From positions 3,720,001 through 3,784,000 of the forward strand of contig OU452204.1 in the NCBI GenBank assembly GCA_911728435.2: 64,000 nt of DNA. Direction: 5' to 3'. Source of the stretch: Apoderus coryli. Its lineage: Eukaryota > Arthropoda > Insecta > Coleoptera > Attelabidae. The translations under genes and the position numbers were made by a program. Shown piece after piece: positions 30,014 to 41,776 of the stretch. The notes beneath the pieces were generated by a model. That model saw nothing but the letters and a program-made list of their open reading frames with translations. It had not been told where the DNA came from and did no database searches. Position 1 is the first letter of the stretch. Each line of letters opens with the position of its first letter.

Positions 30014-30490
30014 TTATAATGCATAAACACAAAAGAACTGATACCCCCAAAAATTAATTACAAATATTAAAAAATACCACTGTACACATAATTACAAGAA
30101 ATAGAAAGGCTTGAGTGCCTCATGTGGCGCAATCAAAAATAATTCGCAATAATTAGTATTAAATACCCATATTTATACCAATTAAAATAATACTAAGTAA
30201 GAAACTACATTTAGAGCAAATTAAGAGTACTTCTGCTAAAGTGGATTCAACAAATGTTCACTATTTTTTTTAATGAACCAATATTTAGATGTTTTAGGTT
30301 ATGCGGGAATCATAAACATATATAAACATAACAATCAAAACTGCACAACATTTAAGGTTTCGTTATATAATTCAGCACATCTTCAACTAAAAACATTACA
30401 ATACAATCAATCAGTAAGAATTATTTTAACTTAACTATGGAAGAACAATAAACAGTCAAACCAAGCAGTTTTCTATGTCTCTGCTATGGA
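30014..30490. other. AT-rich stretch, nothing recognised
   Basis: No open exon or terminal repeat seen. Confidence 0.4.
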
Positions 30491-30499
30491 GTATGTCAT

Positions 30500-30910
30500 A
30501 ATCAGTTAAAAGCATTAAATTAATTTCCATCCAGATGTGTAATGCTGGTTGGTGGCCAATTGATAGAATTAAAGACTTAGGAGTCAATTTTTCAGAGAAT
30601 GTTAGCTTTAAAGACCACATACATGCAATATCTCAGAATGCACATAAAATAGATACTAGAATTTGTACTTCGAAACTGTGGAGATCTCTCTGTCATCAGC
30701 TGTAAACTATTGTATGTGAGTCTTGTCCGTTCTTCGCTGGAATACGCTACTGTGATATGTCCACCTTACGCAGAGATGTTCTCGGGAGAGTTCAGGATAA
30801 GTTTTTACGATATGCTGCATTCAGGGGATACAAATGACTGAGTATCGTAGATCGGACATAAGGGATATATTAAATTTGGGTACTCTCACCAAGAACACCA
30901 TGTAAGTTGT
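30500..30910 (+). pseudogene. LINE RT C-terminal remnant
   Basis: Plus-strand frames read IDRIKDLGVNFSENVSFKDHI, then after shifts LYVSLVRSSLEYA and VQDKFLRYAAFRGY, matching the region just after RT in Jockey/CR1-type LINEs (compare VRSRLEYAAIAW in the 28-kb LINE). Multiple stops and frameshifts. Confidence 0.65.
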
Positions 30911-31606
30911 TGACCCAACCGGTCAACGCAGTTGAATTTTCTAAGGATTCGTTAAATCACTGCCAAAATTTCAACATTTTGTCTTCTCTAACAACGAAAT
31001 TACAGTTTTTTCCGCAGTCCTGTTTTTTGCTCAAAAATAGAAACAGTTATTTACCTAACAAGTGCGAAAAGTAGTACTTTTCCGCACGCGACGATAGTTG
31101 ACGAAACGACACGGGCAGTAGAGTTCAGAAAAAACACTTTCCGTATGTGTTAGGTACACATTTTTTCCTACGAGTACTTCACATTTCGCAAAAGTAAAGC
31201 ACAGGCAAAACTGTAGAAATAACTCGCAGTAATTTAGAATACGTTATTATCAGAGAAAAAGACTCATAAGGGTAAAAAACTAGCTTAAGTTTGTAATTTA
31301 ATATATTTGAAAAATCATTCCGCACAATTTTTCAAATTTATTATTATTAACATACGGCATTCTCGTGTATTGTTTATTAACAAGAACTGTCAAACTGACA
31401 AATCAGGTAACAACAAATGTGTCGAATATGCCCAATAATAATATCAGTTATAAGTATTAATGTGTTATAATAAGAGAAAAACCTTAAATTGTTTGATTTT
31501 TAGTTCATTTAACATGTTATTATTGTTAGCTGGATAAACAGAAGTTAAGTGGATAAACAGATATTAATATTTATGATTTATATCAAAACTAGCACTATCT
31601 GACTTT
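30911..31606. other. Unassigned repeat-like sequence
   Basis: Contains GCGAAAAGTAGTACTTTTCCGC, a short palindrome around 31066-31087, and TTTCCGCAC/CGAAA blocks that look like part of an interspersed repeat. No coding recognised. Confidence 0.35.
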
Positions 31607-31937
31607 ATACTAGCATATAATAAGAAAGCTACGCTAACAGAAGTTTTACTTGACGATTTCGATGGGATTTTGTGTTCGTTCGCGCGATTTTGTGCGCAAG
31701 CTGTCGAATTGGGTAAAATTCCAATATGGACGAATATTAATGATTGTTTACATTCGTTTATTCCATTTTCTAAAAAGTTTTCAACGTTTTTCCATTTTTA
31801 TTAATTATTTGGTTATAAGATTTATTGAATTCTAGTTTTAAGAACAATAGTGTAATAGTGTTTATTTAATTAACTGTTAGTGAAAGCATAGATTAATAAT
31901 TGTGTACCTACATAAATCTTTGGTGTGGTGAAAGACA

Positions 31938-32822
31938 ATGCCAAATTATTGTAGTAACAATAGCCACAAAACTGGAAAGTTAATAAGATATTTCAAAATT
32001 CCGAGTGATCCAATAAGGTATGTAATGTACCTACACAAAATGTTGAATGTTTTAGCTATATTTTTTAAATAATTTTCAAGGCAACTTCAATGGGTGGAAA
32101 ACATTGGCAGGTTAGACTTGATATCGAACGAACCGGAAAAAGTGTTTAACCGCAAAGTTTCTAGTGAACATTTTGAGGAGAAAATGTTTGCTAGTTTTGG
32201 CAACAGCAAGCACAAAAGGGAAGCCATACCGACTATTTTTTAAAAGGTGGTTAGCGAGCAAGGTAAATGTTTGATGAGTGTTGTGTCAGTCGTATGTACA
32301 TATTTAATTAATTTGTTTTAAGTGCGCGCCGTTTCTCCAAAACCATCAACCATATCGGATGGATCTTCTCTGGTTTTTGATGACTTGAATTTGGAAAAAA
32401 ACCCTTTAGATAGTAAGCTACTTTTAACTACAAATTCTATCTTCATGTACATATTAGATGAAATTCTAAATTATAATAAATATCTCCAGGAATATCTGAG
32501 CAATATCCAAGAAAAAAGACTTGAAAATGGAGGTGCAGAACCTTAAAAGAAAGTTCGATAGAATTAACTTTCGAACAGACCATTCGATAAAGAAGATTAT
32601 ATTGAGTTTGTTAAAACTAATTTTAAGGAAGGCTTGACTAATTTTGTTATTATGCAGTATAATTTATCCAAGAAATCATTGAAAGGTCGGAGATATACAA
32701 GTGAGTTCAAGAAATTTGCCGTAACTGTATATTTTCTTGGATGTAAACTATATCAACACTTACAAGAAACTTTTTTTAGCATTTTTTTTAACCACAAAAC
32801 CACAATTCATGTAAAGTTGAAT
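31938..32822 (+). pseudogene. THAP / P-element transposase remnant
   Basis: The ATG at 31938 opens MPNYCSNNSHKTGKLIRYF. A clean intron (donor GTATGT at 32018, acceptor ends 32080) joins to QLQWVENIGRLD and KVSSEHF, a THAP finger in which the second Cys has become Ser. A possible third exon starts at about 32323 (acceptor TTTTAAG) and ends at a stop at 32546. Further on, KKSLKGRRYTSEFKKFAVTVYFLG (about 32670-32745) matches the conserved P-transposase/THAP9 block. The rest of the catalytic domain is absent. Confidence 0.75.
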
Positions 32823-33099
32823 ATTTGAAAGATATTATATTTCAAACAATAAAAAAATTAATTTAATTAGCCTTAATGTGCGGGGTATAGTGAGCGATCA
32901 AGGATCCAACTTTCTCACAGCAAAATGGGGTGCAACCAGAAAGACCGTATTATATTTACCGCGCCCAAATTCCTTAAAAATCGCCAAAGTATTCCAGAGG
33001 ACATAACCAGGGTTTGTCAGACTGAGAGAAATGTTAAGGAAAAATAAACTGTTGCCGTCGAGGCATGAGTCTCCAAATTTAAGTGTAAAAGTAATATTT
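32823..33099. other. P-element interior, decayed
   Basis: Fragmentary coding such as SDQGSNF and KIFQRT is hinted at in the plus strand but broken. Not interpretable further. Confidence 0.3.
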
Positions 33100-33720
33100 C
33101 TGTGACCTTTTTGTCATTTATCTTTTTCCTAAGACTCTTGATGACAAGCTATATTTTTTTTATTGTAGACAGCTATTTTTTATTTCTATTTAAATTATTC
33201 CATATTATTTATTCAAGCCTAGGAATTTTTTTAATTTTGAACCCTTTTCCACTAATAAGGAACGGATTGGTAAGCACGTTTTTATGATACATTTCATAGG
33301 TTATATTCTATCAAAGCTATAAATAACTAGGCAATATTTCTTCTATGTTTGGAAATATATATTTTTTTAAGTTTTTAACCCCTTTTTACACTATGCCATC
33401 TAATCTAATTGTATGGTTAATGTGTTAGGTTATACTCTATTAAACCAAAAAAATAAGTTGAACTATGAATTTTTTAACTTTTTAAACCGTTAAATACGCC
33501 CAAGTTAATCAGCACCTGCATAATATCTTAGTAGTATTTTTGTGCCAAATTTGTTAAGTGGTTTTTAGTTATCGGGGATACAGACCAAGAGACATTTTTT
33601 TAAAACTACTTATTTACATATAAATGACTGAAAACACGTTTTTCCGGGGGAATTAAAAAAAAATCACGAAACAGACCCCATATACATATATTATATAAAT
33701 ATAATATGATATGGTGAGTA
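33100..33720 (-). repeat. Repeat family R1, copy inside the P element
   Basis: Inverse orientation relative to 12830-13800. It has the array motif (TAGGTTATATTCTAT, CCCCTTTTTACACTAT), then the AATTTGTT...GATACAGACCAAGAGACATTTTT block and the CATATACATATATTATAT end. It truncates the P-transposase region. Confidence 0.65.
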
Positions 33721-34203
33721 AAAAACATTCTAATTGACAACACATTTGCAAAAATTTCTAGATAATGTTGTACAATGATGTCATTCTGTTTTGTTTAAAT
33801 TGTTTATTGTTGATTTGTAGATATTTATGTAGCTATTATTATGTTTTTATTATTAGTCATACGTATTTTATACTTATATTTTTGTACTTTTGGCTACCGA
33901 CCATAGACTCGTCGGTACAACATGAGTACGAATGAGACAGAAATAAATATTATTATAATAAAGTTTTTTTAAATTAAACATTTTTTTTTATTGCGAAAGT
34001 TGCTCGAAAATATTCCGCTTATGTGAAATTGTGTACTATTTTAATTGTTAGTACAGAATTTATTGCCCGCTTGTTTGATATTGTGAACAATACTATGATG
34101 CGCACAAAATCTGCGCGAGTTTCAAGAAATCCCATACAAATCAATGCTTTTTACACGAAGATAAACTTCTGGTTAGCGTAGCTTTCTTATTCTATGATAC
34201 TAG

Positions 34204-35229
34204 TTATACAAAACAGTGGGAACCAGTAATTTTACAGCACTCAGTGCGAAAAAGTGCCAAAGTGTCAAAAGGAAAGTCTTAAGACAAAATACGCCAAAAG
34301 GGATAAGGAATCTAAAAATGCAATACAATACAGTATGTTCCATTTGAAATAAGAAAGTTGGTATCACCCACAGATCTAGATCGAGTTTCTAGATCTGTGG
34401 TATCACCTTTCGGTATAGCCGGAAGTGTCCCAAACCTCAAAATATTTTAGAAATAATCCAATGTCTTGTTTTCCATAAACGTTTAACCTTCTATCGTCCG
34501 TGAATCACCGTGAATGTTGATTTGAGAAAATTTTAATCTTTACTAATCATAATATCGGTTCGTAAAAATAAGTAATTGCTTTACATCGAAATACACGTGT
34601 CACAGAATTGAATTAAAACACCATTAAAGCCTTTTGATTTATTCTACATCAACATGGTTTAGTGCCTTGTTTGTTATACTCTAATCAAAAAAGGAAATCC
34701 GACGACAAGAATCTAAATAAGGGAGGTACGTATTAGATATTACCATGTTTTCGCTTGGTTTCAGTTAGCGCTATAAATTTAAATCATTGCATCGAATAAA
34801 TAATGGGTACTATCTTTTTCTATTTAAATAAAGTTTAATACATACAGTGTGATTCGGTTTCTATTTAAAAAGTCTCCTTCAAATAGTGTAAAAAATGCCC
34901 TACATTAAAAGTATAATATTTTTTAAAACAGTAATGAGGATGTTAACAGTCTTTGCGAAACGCGTATCGAGATTTACATACATGTTTCGATGATGAGATA
35001 AAAAGTATTTTCTAATTTCCACAATCCATAAATTATAGCTCATGATTATGTAACTGAATAATTGTGATACGCTGTTGGATAATTCAACTTTGATGGCAGT
35101 ACTTGGAATCTTGAATATTATTTGACAATGTGTCGTTTGTGTTACTTATCGAGTATCAACAAGTAAATAATAGTATTTTATGTAAGGAACAATTAATCGG
35201 AGCTATTAAGACACAAGAATCAGAATTAC
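34204..35229. other. Spacer between P element and copia, left copy
   Basis: No gene. Contains a short hairpin with CACAGATCTAGA and its mirror around 34370-34410. The same sequence recurs 2359 bp to the right. Confidence 0.5.
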
Positions 35230-35432
35230 TGTTGTTTCAGATGTATATACAAACGCAGTAACTCACTATTAAACTGTGATAAACTAATTTATTAATATAG
35301 ACTGACAATATATAGGTAATATGATAATTATAATTTTTTAGAATTGACACTGACACTACTAATAATAAAATATATTATATAGTGTGTCATAATATTTCAA
35401 ACTAAGTAGGTAAATATTAATTTTTTACAACA
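35230..35432 (-). repeat. Copia LTR, extra copy created by the duplication
   Basis: Same as the LTR at 37589-37791, offset 2359. TGTTG...CAACA ends. Confidence 0.9.
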
Positions 35433-35920
35433 CCCTCACTGTTTGAAATAAGTCCTTGACCCTTTATACAATTCAAAAACTTGATTCGATCAAGAGGCTT
35501 CGTAAAAGAGTCGGCTAACATCACATTAGTTGGAACAAACTTTACCGTCAACAATTTGTCACTAATTTTTTCTTTAACGAAATGATGTCTAACATCTATG
35601 TGCTTGGTACGAGCTTGATAAGCACCATTTAACGCCAAATTCAATGCACCTTGATTATCCACATGTATCAAAACTGGATCATTATACATTTGCAATTCTT
35701 GGCTCAAACTTCGCAACCACAAGGCTTCTTGTGTAGCTGCTGACAACGCCACGTATTCAGCCTCTGTTGTAGATAACGCGACTGTTTGTTGCTTTTTAGT
35801 ATTCCACGAAATTGGACAATTATTTTTGAAAAATATATATCCTGTAATGGATCTGCGATCATCTTTATTACCTGCCCAGTCGGCATCACAGTATCCAATT
35901 ATATCAGGACTTGTGCCGGG
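35417..35920 (-). pseudogene. Copia pol 3' fragment (RNase H end), duplicated
   Basis: Same coding as the C-terminal end of the copia pol at 37776-38279: TTEAEYVALSAATQEALW, HVDNQGALNL and HIDVRHHFV of RNase H. Truncated at the duplication junction, so it has no promoter, integrase or RT. Confidence 0.92.
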
Positions 35921-38279
35921 TTTTTAGTTATCGGGGATACAGACCAAGAGACATTTTTTTAAAACTACTTATTTACATATAAATGACTGAAAACACGTTT
36001 TTCCGGGGGAATTAAAAAAAAATCACGAAACAGACCCCATATACATATATTATATAAATATAATATGATATGGTGAGTAAAAAACATTCTAATTGACAAC
36101 ACATTTGCAAAAATTTCTAGATAATGTTGTACAATGATGTCATTCTGTTTTGTTTAAATTGTTTATTGTTGATTTGTAGATATTTATGTAGCTATTATTA
36201 TGTTTTTATTATTAGTCATACGTATTTTATACTTATATTTTTGTACTTTTGGCTACCGACCATAGACTCGTCGGTACAACATGAGTACGAATGAGACAGA
36301 AATAAATATTATTATAATAAAGTTTTTTTAAATTAAACATTTTTTTTTATTGCGAAAGTTGCTCGAAAATATTCCGCTTATGTGAAATTGTGTACTATTT
36401 TAATTGTTAGTACAGAATTTATTGCCCGCTTGTTTGATATTGTGAACAATACTATGATGCGCACAAAATCTGCGCGAGTTTCAAGAAATCCCATACAAAT
36501 CAATGCTTTTTACACGAAGATAAACTTCTGGTTAGCGTAGCTTTCTTATTCTATGATACTAGTTATACAAAACAGTGGGAACCAGTAATTTTACAGCACT
36601 CAGTGCGAAAAAGTGCCAAAGTGTCAAAAGGAAAGTCTTAAGACAAAATACGCCAAAAGGGATAAGGAATCTAAAAATGCAATACAATACAGTATGTTCC
36701 ATTTGAAATAAGAAAGTTGGTATCACCCACAGATCTAGATCGAGTTTCTAGATCTGTGGTATCACCTTTCGGTATAGCCGGAAGTGTCCCAAACCTCAAA
36801 ATATTTTAGAAATAATCCAATGTCTTGTTTTCCATAAACGTTTAACCTTCTATCGTCCGTGAATCACCGTGAATGTTGATTTGAGAAAATTTTAATCTTT
36901 ACTAATCATAATATCGGTTCGTAAAAATAAGTAATTGCTTTACATCGAAATACACGTGTCACAGAATTGAATTAAAACACCATTAAAGCCTTTTGATTTA
37001 TTCTACATCAACATGGTTTAGTGCCTTGTTTGTTATACTCTAATCAAAAAAGGAAATCCGACGACAAGAATCTAAATAAGGGAGGTACGTATTAGATATT
37101 ACCATGTTTTCGCTTGGTTTCAGTTAGCGCTATAAATTTAAATCATTGCATCGAATAAATAATGGGTACTATCTTTTTCTATTTAAATAAAGTTTAATAC
37201 ATACAGTGTGATTCGGTTTCTATTTAAAAAGTCTCCTTCAAATAGTGTAAAAAATGCCCTACATTAAAAGTATAATATTTTTTAAAACAGTAATGAGGAT
37301 GTTAACAGTCTTTGCGAAACGCGTATCGAGATTTACATACATGTTTCGATGATGAGATAAAAAGTATTTTCTAATTTCCACAATCCATAAATTATAGCTC
37401 ATGATTATGTAACTGAATAATTGTGATACGCTGTTGGATAATTCAACTTTGATGGCAGTACTTGGAATCTTGAATATTATTTGACAATGTGTCGTTTGTG
37501 TTACTTATCGAGTATCAACAAGTAAATAATAGTATTTTATGTAAGGAACAATTAATCGGAGCTATTAAGACACAAGAATCAGAATTACTGTTGTTTCAGA
37601 TGTATATACAAACGCAGTAACTCACTATTAAACTGTGATAAACTAATTTATTAATATAGACTGACAATATATAGGTAATATGATAATTATAATTTTTTAG
37701 AATTGACACTGACACTACTAATAATAAAATATATTATATAGTGTGTCATAATATTTCAAACTAAGTAGGTAAATATTAATTTTTTACAACACCCTCACTG
37801 TTTGAAATAAGTCCTTGACCCTTTATACAATTCAAAAACTTGATTCGATCAAGAGGCTTCGTAAAAGAGTCGGCTAACATCACATTAGTTGGAACAAACT
37901 TTACCGTCAACAATTTGTCACTAATTTTTTCTTTAACGAAATGATGTCTAACATCTATGTGCTTGGTACGAGCTTGATAAGCACCATTTAACGCCAAATT
38001 CAATGCACCTTGATTATCCACATGTATCAAAACTGGATCATTATACATTTGCAATTCTTGGCTCAAACTTCGCAACCACAAGGCTTCTTGTGTAGCTGCT
38101 GACAACGCCACGTATTCAGCCTCTGTTGTAGATAACGCGACTGTTTGTTGCTTTTTAGTATTCCACGAAATTGGACAATTATTTTTGAAAAATATATATC
38201 CTGTAATGGATCTGCGATCATCTTTATTACCTGCCCAGTCGGCATCACAGTATCCAATTATATCAGGACTTGTGCCGGG
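35921..38279. repeat. 2359-bp tandem duplication, right unit
   Basis: Second unit. Contains a P-element right end and TIR at 36473-36555 without a left partner of its own, the spacer, and the copia 3' LTR with its genuine continuation into pol. Confidence 0.93.
37589..37791 (-). repeat. Copia 3' LTR
   Basis: The pol stop codon lies 16 bp inside this LTR (37776). Preceded in sense by AGTGAGGG, a short polypurine tract. Confidence 0.95.
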
Positions 38280-40310
38280 TTTTCCTTGAAATTCTAGTTT
38301 CCAATTTATCGTTCCTTTAATATACCTTAAAATTCGTTTTACAGCTGCCCAATGAATAGAACCAGGATTATTATTAAAGCGACTTACACAACTTACAGCG
38401 TATGCTATATCTGGTCGAGAAATCTGAGAAGCATATAATAAACTGCCAACTGCTTCTTGATATGGCACCATTTCCATTTTCTTTCTTTCTTCAGTTGTGT
38501 TAGGACTTTGCTGTATGGAAAGTTTTTCACCAGTGGAAATTGGGGTTTCTACTGCTTTGCAATCTTCCATATTAAACTTTTTTAATACTTTTTCCAAATA
38601 AGTTTTCTGATCAATCCATATTTTTCTTTCTGAACGATTTCTTGTAATTCGAAAACCTAATATCGATTGCACTTCGCCAATATCTTTCATTTTAAAATTA
38701 TTCATAAGTTGCTCTCTCAAATTATGCTTTTCTCGTTTATTATTTGAAAGGAGAATCATATCATCTACATAAATGGCTAAAATCAACATTGTGTCCGCTG
38801 TTATTTTAAAATAAATACAAGTATCAGTCTGTGATTGTTTTAAACCAATGGATTTAAAAAACTTATCTAACTTAAGATTCCATACACGACTAGCTTGATT
38901 TAAACCATACAATGATTTTTTTAATCTAGAAACTTTATTTGATTGTTGAAAATATTCTGGTTGCACCATATATATCTCTTCTGTAAGATCTCCTTGAAGA
39001 AATGCTGTTACTGCATCTAATTGATCAATATCTAAGTCAAATTCTGCGGCAAGTGCTAGAAGATACCTTATTGAACTGTATCGAACAACTGGAGAGTAAG
39101 TTTCTTCAAAATCTATGGCTTTTCTTTGAGCACAACCCTTAATAACAAGACGAGCTTTATTCTGTATAACTTCTCCGTTTGCCGTTTTCTTAGTTTTGAA
39201 AACCCATTTACAATTCAGTGGTTTCTTACCTGGAGGAAGATCTACTAATTCCCAAGTACCATTCTCGATCAAAGCATCATATTCATGATTCATAGCTTGA
39301 ATCCAACTTTCTTTATCGGATCTACTGAGGACTTCTTGGACTGTAGTAAGATCACTATCTTCTTCTACCAAGACAGAATAAGTTACATAATCCCTCAGGT
39401 ATTCTGGAGGTTTTCTAGCTCTTCCTTGTCTTTGTTCTGCATTATCAATGCGTATTTCTGGCATTGGAATGTTAACATAGAGGTTAATATTTTCTTCTAA
39501 GACTTCTTCATCTGAAATTTCAGTTTCTTGATTTTCATCTGCTATACGTTCTAAGCATTCGTCTGCAACATTTTCTGCTGTAATACTAGACGTTTCTTCA
39601 GAAATATAATAAAAATCTTTTTGTTCGTTTTTTGAAATATTCTGTAATAAAGTTTTACCATTTTCAGCTTCAATGAATCTAACATCTCGTGACACAAATA
39701 CATTTTTATTCTGTGGGTAATAAAGTCTGTACGCTTTAGATTCTGTACTGTAACCTACAAAAATGCATGGTATGGCTTTCGGATCCAATTTATGTCTTTT
39801 TTCCGCAGGAATATGGGCATAAGTCTTACATCCAAAAATTCTGACATACTTAACTGTTGGCTTTTTACCAGACCATAATTCTTCCGGCGTCTTATCAACA
39901 CATCTACTCGGTAGTCGATTCATTAAATAAACCGCTGTATTTGCTGCTTCAGCCCAAAAAATATTTGGTAGTTTTGAGTCTATCAAAAAACAACGAGCTT
40001 TCTCTATAATCGTGCGGTTTAAACGTTCAGCCTTCCCATTTTGTTGAGAAGTATACGGGACTGTTTTTTGATGAAGAATACCTGATGAATTCAAAAATTT
40101 TTCGAAATCATTTCCACAAAATTCGCCACCATTATCGGTTCTTAATGTTTTAATTTTGTTACCAGTTTGATTTTCAGCAAAATTCTTAAATGTTTTAAAA
40201 TATTCAAAAACTTGGTCTTTCGTTTTGAGAAAATATACAAAAGTTTTATGACTGTAATCATCTAAAAATGTAAGCATATGCCTTGAACCAGATAAGGAAT
40301 TCTCTTGCAT
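37776..40310 (-). CDS. Copia polyprotein, integrase core to RNase H
   Basis: 844 codons. The integrase core has LDDYS (first Asp at 17 or 18), RTDNGGEF (Asp59) and KAERLNRT (Glu95), so the D-35-E spacing is exact. Next, RT has KARLV...YSPVVR, DVTAFLQG-like (DAVTAFLQG, about 432-440) and the catalytic YVDD at 514-517. RNase H has CDADWAG, STTEAEYVAL and DNQGAL. The ATG used here is internal: the frame is the continuation of the gag-protease frame at 40340-41692, broken by a one-base shift near 40365. Confidence 0.95.
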   Translation of the reverse strand: MQENSLSGSRHMLTFLDDYSHKTFVYFLKTKDQVFEYFKTFKNFAENQTGNKIKTLRTDNGGEFCGNDFEKFLNSSGILHQKTVPYTSQQNGKAERLNRTIIEKARCFLIDSKLPNIFWAEAANTAVYLMNRLPSRCVDKTPEELWSGKKPTVKYVRIFGCKTYAHIPAEKRHKLDPKAIPCIFVGYSTESKAYRLYYPQNKNVFVSRDVRFIEAENGKTLLQNISKNEQKDFYYISEETSSITAENVADECLERIADENQETEISDEEVLEENINLYVNIPMPEIRIDNAEQRQGRARKPPEYLRDYVTYSVLVEEDSDLTTVQEVLSRSDKESWIQAMNHEYDALIENGTWELVDLPPGKKPLNCKWVFKTKKTANGEVIQNKARLVIKGCAQRKAIDFEETYSPVVRYSSIRYLLALAAEFDLDIDQLDAVTAFLQGDLTEEIYMVQPEYFQQSNKVSRLKKSLYGLNQASRVWNLKLDKFFKSIGLKQSQTDTCIYFKITADTMLILAIYVDDMILLSNNKREKHNLREQLMNNFKMKDIGEVQSILGFRITRNRSERKIWIDQKTYLEKVLKKFNMEDCKAVETPISTGEKLSIQQSPNTTEERKKMEMVPYQEAVGSLLYASQISRPDIAYAVSCVSRFNNNPGSIHWAAVKRILRYIKGTINWKLEFQGKPGTSPDIIGYCDADWAGNKDDRRSITGYIFFKNNCPISWNTKKQQTVALSTTEAEYVALSAATQEALWLRSLSQELQMYNDPVLIHVDNQGALNLALNGAYQARTKHIDVRHHFVKEKISDKLLTVKFVPTNVMLADSFTKPLDRIKFLNCIKGQGLISNSEGVVKN

Positions 40311-40339
40311 CGGACCACAAACATCAGAATGTACTAATT

Positions 40340-41692
40340 CTAAAAGTTTATTCGAATGTGAAACGGCAGGCGATTACTTTTACCTTGTAAGCATACTTCG
40401 CATACGATATCTGAACTTAGCTTTACTGAATCATCAATTCCATGTACTAAACCATTTTGTAGTTTGCTGAGATTGTACGAATTCACATGTGCCAATCGTC
40501 TGTGCCACAAAACATTTTGTGTTTGAACTGTAGATACTGCAACCATAGCGGAATCAACATGATTTGGCTGAATATCTAATTTAAACAAATTGTTTTCATG
40601 TGTAGCTGAAGCTATAAGCTTATCAGAGGAGTTGAAAATTTTGGCTCCATTATTATCAAAAATTACTGTATGTCCTTTTTTTACGATCTGACTAACGGAA
40701 AGTAAATTAACTTTTATATCAGGAACGTAATAAACATCATTTACATCAATTTGTGAAGGTTTATTGTTAACAACAATTGACAAATCAACATTACCTATGG
40801 AGTCCGTTTTCATTTCTTCATTATTTGCGGTTGTGATTTTCAAAATTGATGCCTTTCGCTGATCTTGTAGTATTTCACAATTCGCAGTCATATGTGCTGA
40901 ACAACCAGAGTCTAAATACCACATATCATTTTTCTGTTGAACTACAAATGCCGAAAATAATGCAGAATTTTTCTCACTGTTATTTTTCTTTTTATCGCAG
41001 CTACTTGCAAAATGTCCATATTTATTGCACTGATAACAACGAATATTCTTCTTGTTATTTCCTGTCGACGACCCTGTACGATATTTGTCTTTATTTTGTT
41101 TATCCGAATTCGGTCCTGTACGCGACCCATTACTACCGTACATCGCGACACCTTTCACTAGTTTAACGTCTTGTAAAAGTTTTGTTTTAATGGAGTCAGC
41201 TGTAACTGCCGTACCAGAACTTTCTATGCCCATTATCATTGGCTGATAGCTATCGGGTAAACCAGCTAATAAAATAGTTCCTACCCATTCATCACTCACC
41301 TTCAGACCTATGTTTGATAATTTATGAGCAGTAGTAATTATTTTGTTTACATAGTCTTCAACCGATGAACTGTTTTCAAACGAAGTTGTTATCAACGTAC
41401 GTAATAATCCAACACGCCGTGTCAAACCTGAATCTTGAAATGCGGCCTCAAGATTTTCCCAAGCTTCTTTAGCAGTTTTTGCTGTTTGAACATGTACAAA
41501 ATTTATTGCATCAACTAACAATATTATTTTTGCCTTTGCTTTGACATTCTTTTTGTCATCAAGTTCAGTACCTTCAACACAGCTCCACAAATCTTCTAAT
41601 TCTAAATACGTTCTAACGGCGAATTTCCAGGAATCATAATTCTCCCGACCACGCAGTTTTTCAATTGGAGGCAATTGATATCTGGATGACAT
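40340..41692 (-). CDS. Copia gag, protease and integrase zinc region
   Basis: 450 codons from the ATG 84 bp inside the 5' LTR. Gag (UBN2-like, with LEDLWSCVEG and AWENLEAAF) runs to about 180. A CCHC knuckle CYQCNKYGHFASSC is at 219-232. Protease active site is LDSGCSAHM, DSG at 261-263. The integrase HHCC finger is HRRLAH...CEVCLQGK near 397-437. The last about 10 residues are out of frame, so the polyprotein is cut between the integrase finger and core. Whether this shift is a mutation or programmed is unknown; copia normally has one frame. Confidence 0.94.
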   Translation of the reverse strand: MSSRYQLPPIEKLRGRENYDSWKFAVRTYLELEDLWSCVEGTELDDKKNVKAKAKIILLVDAINFVHVQTAKTAKEAWENLEAAFQDSGLTRRVGLLRTLITTSFENSSSVEDYVNKIITTAHKLSNIGLKVSDEWVGTILLAGLPDSYQPMIMGIESSGTAVTADSIKTKLLQDVKLVKGVAMYGSNGSRTGPNSDKQNKDKYRTGSSTGNNKKNIRCYQCNKYGHFASSCDKKKNNSEKNSALFSAFVVQQKNDMWYLDSGCSAHMTANCEILQDQRKASILKITTANNEEMKTDSIGNVDLSIVVNNKPSQIDVNDVYYVPDIKVNLLSVSQIVKKGHTVIFDNNGAKIFNSSDKLIASATHENNLFKLDIQPNHVDSAMVAVSTVQTQNVLWHRRLAHVNSYNLSKLQNGLVHGIDDSVKLSSDIVCEVCLQGKSNRLPFHIRINF

Positions 41693-41762
41693 GGTGAAAT
41701 TCGTAATACGTATTTTCTGAGAACACTTTTACTTCTGACAGATTAATAGTTCATAAAATGAT

Positions 41763-41776
41763 CTGGGCCCATAACC
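41763..41776 (-). promoter_or_regulatory. Copia primer-binding site
   Basis: Directly beside the 5' LTR. The plus strand CTGGGCCCATAACC equals the anticodon-region sequence of initiator tRNA-Met, the internal half-tRNA primer known for Drosophila copia. Confidence 0.85.

Larger units (their letters stand above)
31614..34196 (+). mobile_element. P-type transposon with THAP transposase remnant
   Basis: Inverted ends CATATAATAAGAAAGCTACG (31614) and its mirror CGTAGCTTTCTTATTCTATG (ending 34196) extend with a shared GCTAACAGAAGTTT-like block and a mirrored GATTTTGTGCGCA block further in. ATACTAG flanks both ends (31607-31613 and 34197-34203). The interior carries THAP and P-transposase coding remnants and an R1 repeat. 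2583 bp. Confidence 0.87.
33562..35920. repeat. 2359-bp tandem duplication, left unit
   Basis: This stretch reappears at 35921-38279 with no difference that I noticed over the parts compared. It runs from inside the P element (R1 part and right TIR), over the 1.03-kb spacer, to 3' copia LTR and the last 488 bp of copia coding. The junction CCGGG/TTTTTAGTTATCGG at about 35918-35926 shows only a few bases of shared sequence. Confidence 0.93.

Noticed and set aside
34975..35005. CATGTTTCGATGATGAG resembling a hammerhead
   Set aside because: The core elements are in the wrong order and no stem II can form.
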